From contig CAMPET010000030.1 of assembly GCA_946803715.1 (NCBI GenBank), positions 111,513-146,864 on the forward strand: a stretch of 35,352 nucleotides of DNA. The letters are read 5' to 3'. Both the position numbers and the translations under genes were made by a program. The notes beneath the pieces are model-generated. The model did no database searches. It was given only the letters and a program-made list of their open reading frames with translations, and was not told the origin of the DNA. Positions 31,834-35,352 of this stretch are shown piece by piece (position 1 is the first letter of the stretch; the number at the start of each line of letters is the position of its first letter). The DNA is from Beroe ovata. Lineage: Eukaryota; Ctenophora; Nuda; Beroida; Beroidae.

Positions 31834-32586
31834 CCGCGCTGCGTGACCCAAATACTCCGCGCGCGTCTCCTTTCTACGACTTTTCAGTTCACTGAGTAGA
31901 ATAGGGGCGCGCAACGTGTGCACACGACAGCCTTGTTTGGCGCGCGACAGCTAGTGCAGTATAGTGCAAGGCTGGGCTTGGTAGCGCAACCAGACAACGG
32001 CAATTCGATTCCAAATATAATTGGTAGTTGAAGGGCAAAAGCGGCAGCTGCAAACTAGGCGGTAAGGTCTAGGTGCACGCAAATAGCAGATGTTTGGCAT
32101 GATATGCGAACGGATTTCATCTGTTCGTATTAATTTTCTATTCCGCTTTCTCGTGGGTGTGAGACCCAGGTAGCATCGGGCAAATAAAATATAAAAAGAT
32201 CAAGAAATATCTCAAGGCCTGAGGGCAAGGATCATTATTGTAAATGCACTAAAGGAATGAAAGATGTCTATGGCATGAATGATGAATGGAGGCTTGCCTG
32301 ACAGCAGCTCAGGGCCTACATAGCCAGGCAAAATGGAGGAATGCTTGCTACTGACTAAATTGTACCAACAACAAAGTGGTGTTTCTCTTGGTCAGTAATC
32401 AGTATATAACAACAATACGTTTGAGAGTGGGGACCTAAACAAAGTGAATCATCTTATCACTCCTGACTCCATTTTACTGGCATGATGACAGCACATTGAA
32501 TGGGGAGACCCTGTAAAATGGAATTGACCTGATATAGATTGTGGTCAGTCTATGTGTTCTTACTTGTATTGGTTATTGAACTGCAG

Positions 32587-32685
32587 GATGGTATGGGCGA
32601 ATTTTTGTTTCTGGCCTCCTCCTTACAGCAATTAAGAGATATTTTAGTTCCTGTTAAGGTAGTCAATAAAGATGGTGACATATAA
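32587..32685 (+). CDS. Possible orphan terminal exon (33 codons), function unknown
   Basis: After a good acceptor (TATTGAACTGCAG) a frame opens and reads DGMGEFLFLASSLQQLRDIL, then VPVKVVNKDGDI and TAA. The peptide looks protein-like, but I do not recognise it and I find no upstream exon in the duplicated region before it. It could be the last exon of a gene whose body is missing or misplaced, or untranslated leader of the E2F gene that begins 200 bases further on, with GTTAAG|GTAGTC at 32657-32658 as donor. Confidence 0.3.
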   Translation, partial: DGMGEFLFLASSLQQLRDILVPVKVVNKDGDI

Positions 32686-32881
32686 CTTGTTAACTAATCA
32701 CCAACATCAATCATGTAGTTGATTCCAAAGAAAATGATTCTATAACAGCCCATACTTTGTTGAAAGGTGAACTATAGTGAGTAATGTTTGAAATAATTTC
32801 ATGGTGATAGTTTGGCATCACTTTTCTGATTGATTAAAAAACTATCTAAGATTTCCCTTCCTTCCAATTTCAGTGGCTTCT

Positions 32882-34678
32882 ATGAGTGAGGATTCAAGAT
32901 CTTCAACATTTAGCCGATGCTCTACTCCAAGCAACAGGTAGTGCATTGACTGAAACTCTCTTATCAAAACTTATATAATAACAAAGCTATCCTACTGGTC
33001 AACTGTTTCAGCTCTCACCAGATGTCGGATTTGTCTATACTGGCCAATGCTGCTGCTAGTTCAGAAGACAGCAACAGCCCTAGAACCACCCCTCCTTCTA
33101 ACTCCAGCCAAACTTGGAATGGAACATCTTTCTCCAAAATGATTGAAAGGTTGCAAGCTTTGCTAGGGATGAGTATTATGTTAGGTCTATAGATTAAAGA
33201 TGGGATAGATTGACTATCTGTGTTTTATAAAGGTTTCAACTTGAAATCCAACTACATTCCATAGGCCATTATCAAGATCTGAGAAAAGTTTGGGGCTACT
33301 TACATCTAAGTTTGTGGAACTGTTAAAAAGCAGTCCTGAAGGTGTTCTAGATCTCAATGTGGTAGGTTTAGTAATATAAAATAATAGTGATAAGGGGCAT
33401 CATAATGATAGTAAGATGGTAGTTATATTTTGTAACAATTGCTTTTTGTTCACACCTAGACACATAACTGTCTTATCAGGACACTCAAAGGGATTAGTAA
33501 CAATTAACATACCATCAGGCTGCAATTAAATTAATGGTGCGGCAAAAAAGGAGGATATATGACATAACAAATGTCCTTGAAGGAATTGGGCTCATTAGGA
33601 AAAACAGCAAAAATTCGATTCAATGGATGTGAGTGATTAACAATGATTTACCATATATGACTACCTTGATCTCGTCAATTGTAAATTATGTCTTTTGAGA
33701 ACAGTTCCTCACCACTGCCTCACAAATATACTTTATTTCCTTGTAGTGGAGGTGGATCTACAGTGGTAGGAACCCGGGCTGATGCAAAGTCGGAGGAGAT
33801 TCGTGGTGAATTAGACGAGTTGTCCCAGAAAGATCGAGAGTTGGACGATCTCCTCATGGTCCTGCAGTACGATAGGGAAATTCTGAGGAAGGAGTCCAAG
33901 TCAATGTATGTGCCATACTCGGATATCGGACACACCGGTGTAGCAGAGAATAGTAAGATCCTGGCTATACATCACCCTCTAGACACGAACATGAACAAGT
34001 CTAATTTTGTGGTGAGTAGTGGGACATTAGTTTTTCATACTCTGCATGTGTACCTGATGGAGATTCTCATTGTTCAAACTTGCCTCTGGGGCTCAATTTC
34101 GATTTTCTCCGTTTGTGTCTACGGTGTATCATATTCTACTCAGTATAGTTGCACACTATGCAGTTCATTGGTTCACCCGGTACACATACACAGTGCACAC
34201 ACACACACACATGTACACACATACAGACATGCCTGTGACTCTCATGTATCGTTCTGTTACATTCCAACACAACATGACACACACACAAACGCTCACTTTG
34301 AGTGTGTATGTATCAGCTGCTGCTACAAGTAAATACTTGATGATGTGCCAATTGCCAACACTCCAACAGAATGATTTGTATTCCGACCGAGCTTGATAAG
34401 ACCAACGTTTCAATAATGACAGTTGTGTCAGACATGTATTCTATTGTTTCACAGCCACAGCTCTGAGAATGTGAAATATTCAATGTACAATGTATATCAC
34501 AGATAATGTACATTGTATTGTGAAATTATACACATACTCCACACGCTTCTGTCAGAGACATGCTTGGACGTGTTTTCTGTTCTACCCACACAGAAAAACA
34601 CACACACAAAATGTTATAAACGCGTTTATAACTTGACAGATGGAAAATAAGAATGATAATATGAATTGGTTCCTATCG
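32882..34678 (+). CDS. E2F: E2F transcription factor, E2F4/5 type, 5' part (235 codons visible)
   Basis: Exons 32882-32937, 33012-33149, 33265-33361, 33519-33628, 33747-34011 and 34640-34678 join in frame from [15 protein letters not shown]2Fs pair with DP proteins and bind TTTSSCGC sites in cell-cycle promoters; E2F4/5 types act mostly as repressors with p107/p130. The winged-helix DNA-binding domain spans about 66-134: [18 protein letters not shown], then [20 protein letters not shown] with the DNA-contact RRxYD. A coiled coil follows at about 148-185 ([20 protein letters not shown]), then the start of the marked box ([21 protein letters not shown] fits K-Y-x-x-x-L-x-S). No long E2F1-3-type N-terminus with a cyclin A site is present, so E2F4/5 is favoured. 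The rest of the marked box and the pocket-protein binding tail are not found; the gene runs past the right edge. An acceptor at 32872-32873 implies an upstream leader exon. Confidence 0.93.
34195..34290. repeat. CA/ACAC microsatellite-rich patch in E2F intron
   Basis: Interrupted CA repeats (ACACACACACACATGTACAC and further ACACACAC runs) lie in the intron between the exons ending at 34011 and starting at 34640. Simple-sequence DNA only. Confidence 0.8.
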
Positions 34679-35352
34679 GTAAGTTATAACACAAAAGGGT
34701 GTTGGCATCAACCCTGCTATATAGTTCTGTACGGTGTTCATGTATTCATTGTTATGAATTATACAACATACCTTGAAATCAAAAATAACATATTGTGTAC
34801 TGTATACATCGGCAACCAAACAAATGCATTCGACTAAAATGGAACATATCAGCTGAACTTCAAGCGGCAGTATTCTGAATCCTGTTAAAGTGGTGATTGT
34901 TATGTTGTGACTCATTTCCAACAAACCAATCCATGAACTGCAGATTCTATAGTCAGAATTCCAAATTTATCCAAATTCGGTGTTACAAGGATCGCAAGTC
35001 TCACGAGAGAGTGTTGGGGTACTCCACGATTTTCAGTGTACATTTCTCCTGTCACCATGACAACTGTGATTACTGACAATTGGTGAGGAGCCAGAAAAAC
35101 TTTGTTCTAGCATATCTACCCACCCTATTACTTCTCAATGCACTTATCCATGGAAGATGATTGATTTTATCGTCAATGACCGTATTTTCAAAACAAAATC
35201 TATTATAAGCTCCAATTCCACCACAGTTAATATGACTGGTGAAGGATATAACCCCTAGAAGCACACTAATTCGATCCTGTACACAATTTACAGTGTTATT
35301 CTCCTGGAGTCCCGCCAGTGGAGGGGTCCGAGTTAAAAGCTTTGTGTGTGTG
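34679..35352 (+). other. Downstream E2F intron sequence to the window edge
   Basis: This starts with the donor GTAAGT after the exon ending at 34678. No following exon in the required phase 0 with marked-box sequence can be supported. An acceptor-like TTTACAG near 35286-35292 is followed by open sequence: phase 0 gives CYSPGVPPVEGSELKAL, while another frame gives SPASGGVRVKSFV, which looks more like the marked box but is out of phase. The window ends in a GT microsatellite. Confidence 0.5.

Larger units (their letters stand above)
29560..32500. repeat. Near-identical 1470-bp direct duplication joined by one N
   Basis: 29560-31029 and 31031-32500 have the same length and differ only at a few bases that I could see, all in the first 330 bases (for example 29690s ATGTTAGTAG versus ATGTTAATAG). 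The single N at 31030 is the join. No protein-coding gene is evident; a 63-residue frame is present in both copies (30233 and 31704) but overlaps the palindrome and is not credible. Each copy holds a tRNA-like sequence and a palindromic MITE. Most likely the same locus placed twice. Confidence 0.9.

Overview
This is eukaryotic, and very probably invertebrate animal, DNA. Genes are split by introns with GT..AG borders and reading phases that match across every junction I checked. One gene is an ASX/ASXL homologue, a family I know only from animals. Intergenic DNA is AT-rich and full of degraded animal-type transposons (Harbinger-like, CR1-like LINE, Penelope-like, MITEs). Short introns and close gene spacing would suit a sponge or another early-branching animal, but the window cannot settle the species.

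Layout. 1-2900: degraded Harbinger/IS5-like transposase pieces around gap characters. 2967-6353 (+): a five-exon gene for an unrecognised 231-residue proline-rich protein. 6354-9900: duplicated non-coding DNA, palindromic MITEs and Penelope-like remnants. 11101-15374 (+): a complete ten-exon GRASP gene (Golgi stacking protein, 426 residues), whose fifth intron holds a MITE, a GC-rich repeat and a minisatellite. 15375-18550: non-coding, with a duplicated repeat. 18551-24147 (-): an ASXL-type Polycomb/PR-DUB gene; eight exons give 1159 residues, the DEUBAD domain and the C-terminal PHD finger are clear, and the 5' end is uncertain. 25849-26993 (-): the C-terminal third of a NOL8-like nucleolar protein, with no visible RRM-encoding 5' part. 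27030-29420: a hairpin repeat, a dead CR1-like LINE and a fold-back element. 29560-32500: a 1.47-kb near-identical direct duplication joined by one N. 32882-34678 and onward (+): the 5' part of an E2F4/5-type gene running off the right edge.

The genes do not form an operon-like unit. They are housekeeping and regulatory genes: Golgi structure, chromatin (H2A deubiquitination), ribosome biogenesis and cell-cycle transcription. Many of the ten single-N positions sit beside near-identical duplicated sequence, so part of the repeat structure is probably allelic or assembly artefact. I found no convincing new multi-gene system. The best leads are the unrecognised proline-rich gene, the isolated NOL8 C-terminus, the repeat inside ASXL, the CRE-like minisatellite in the GRASP gene and the palindromic MITE family.
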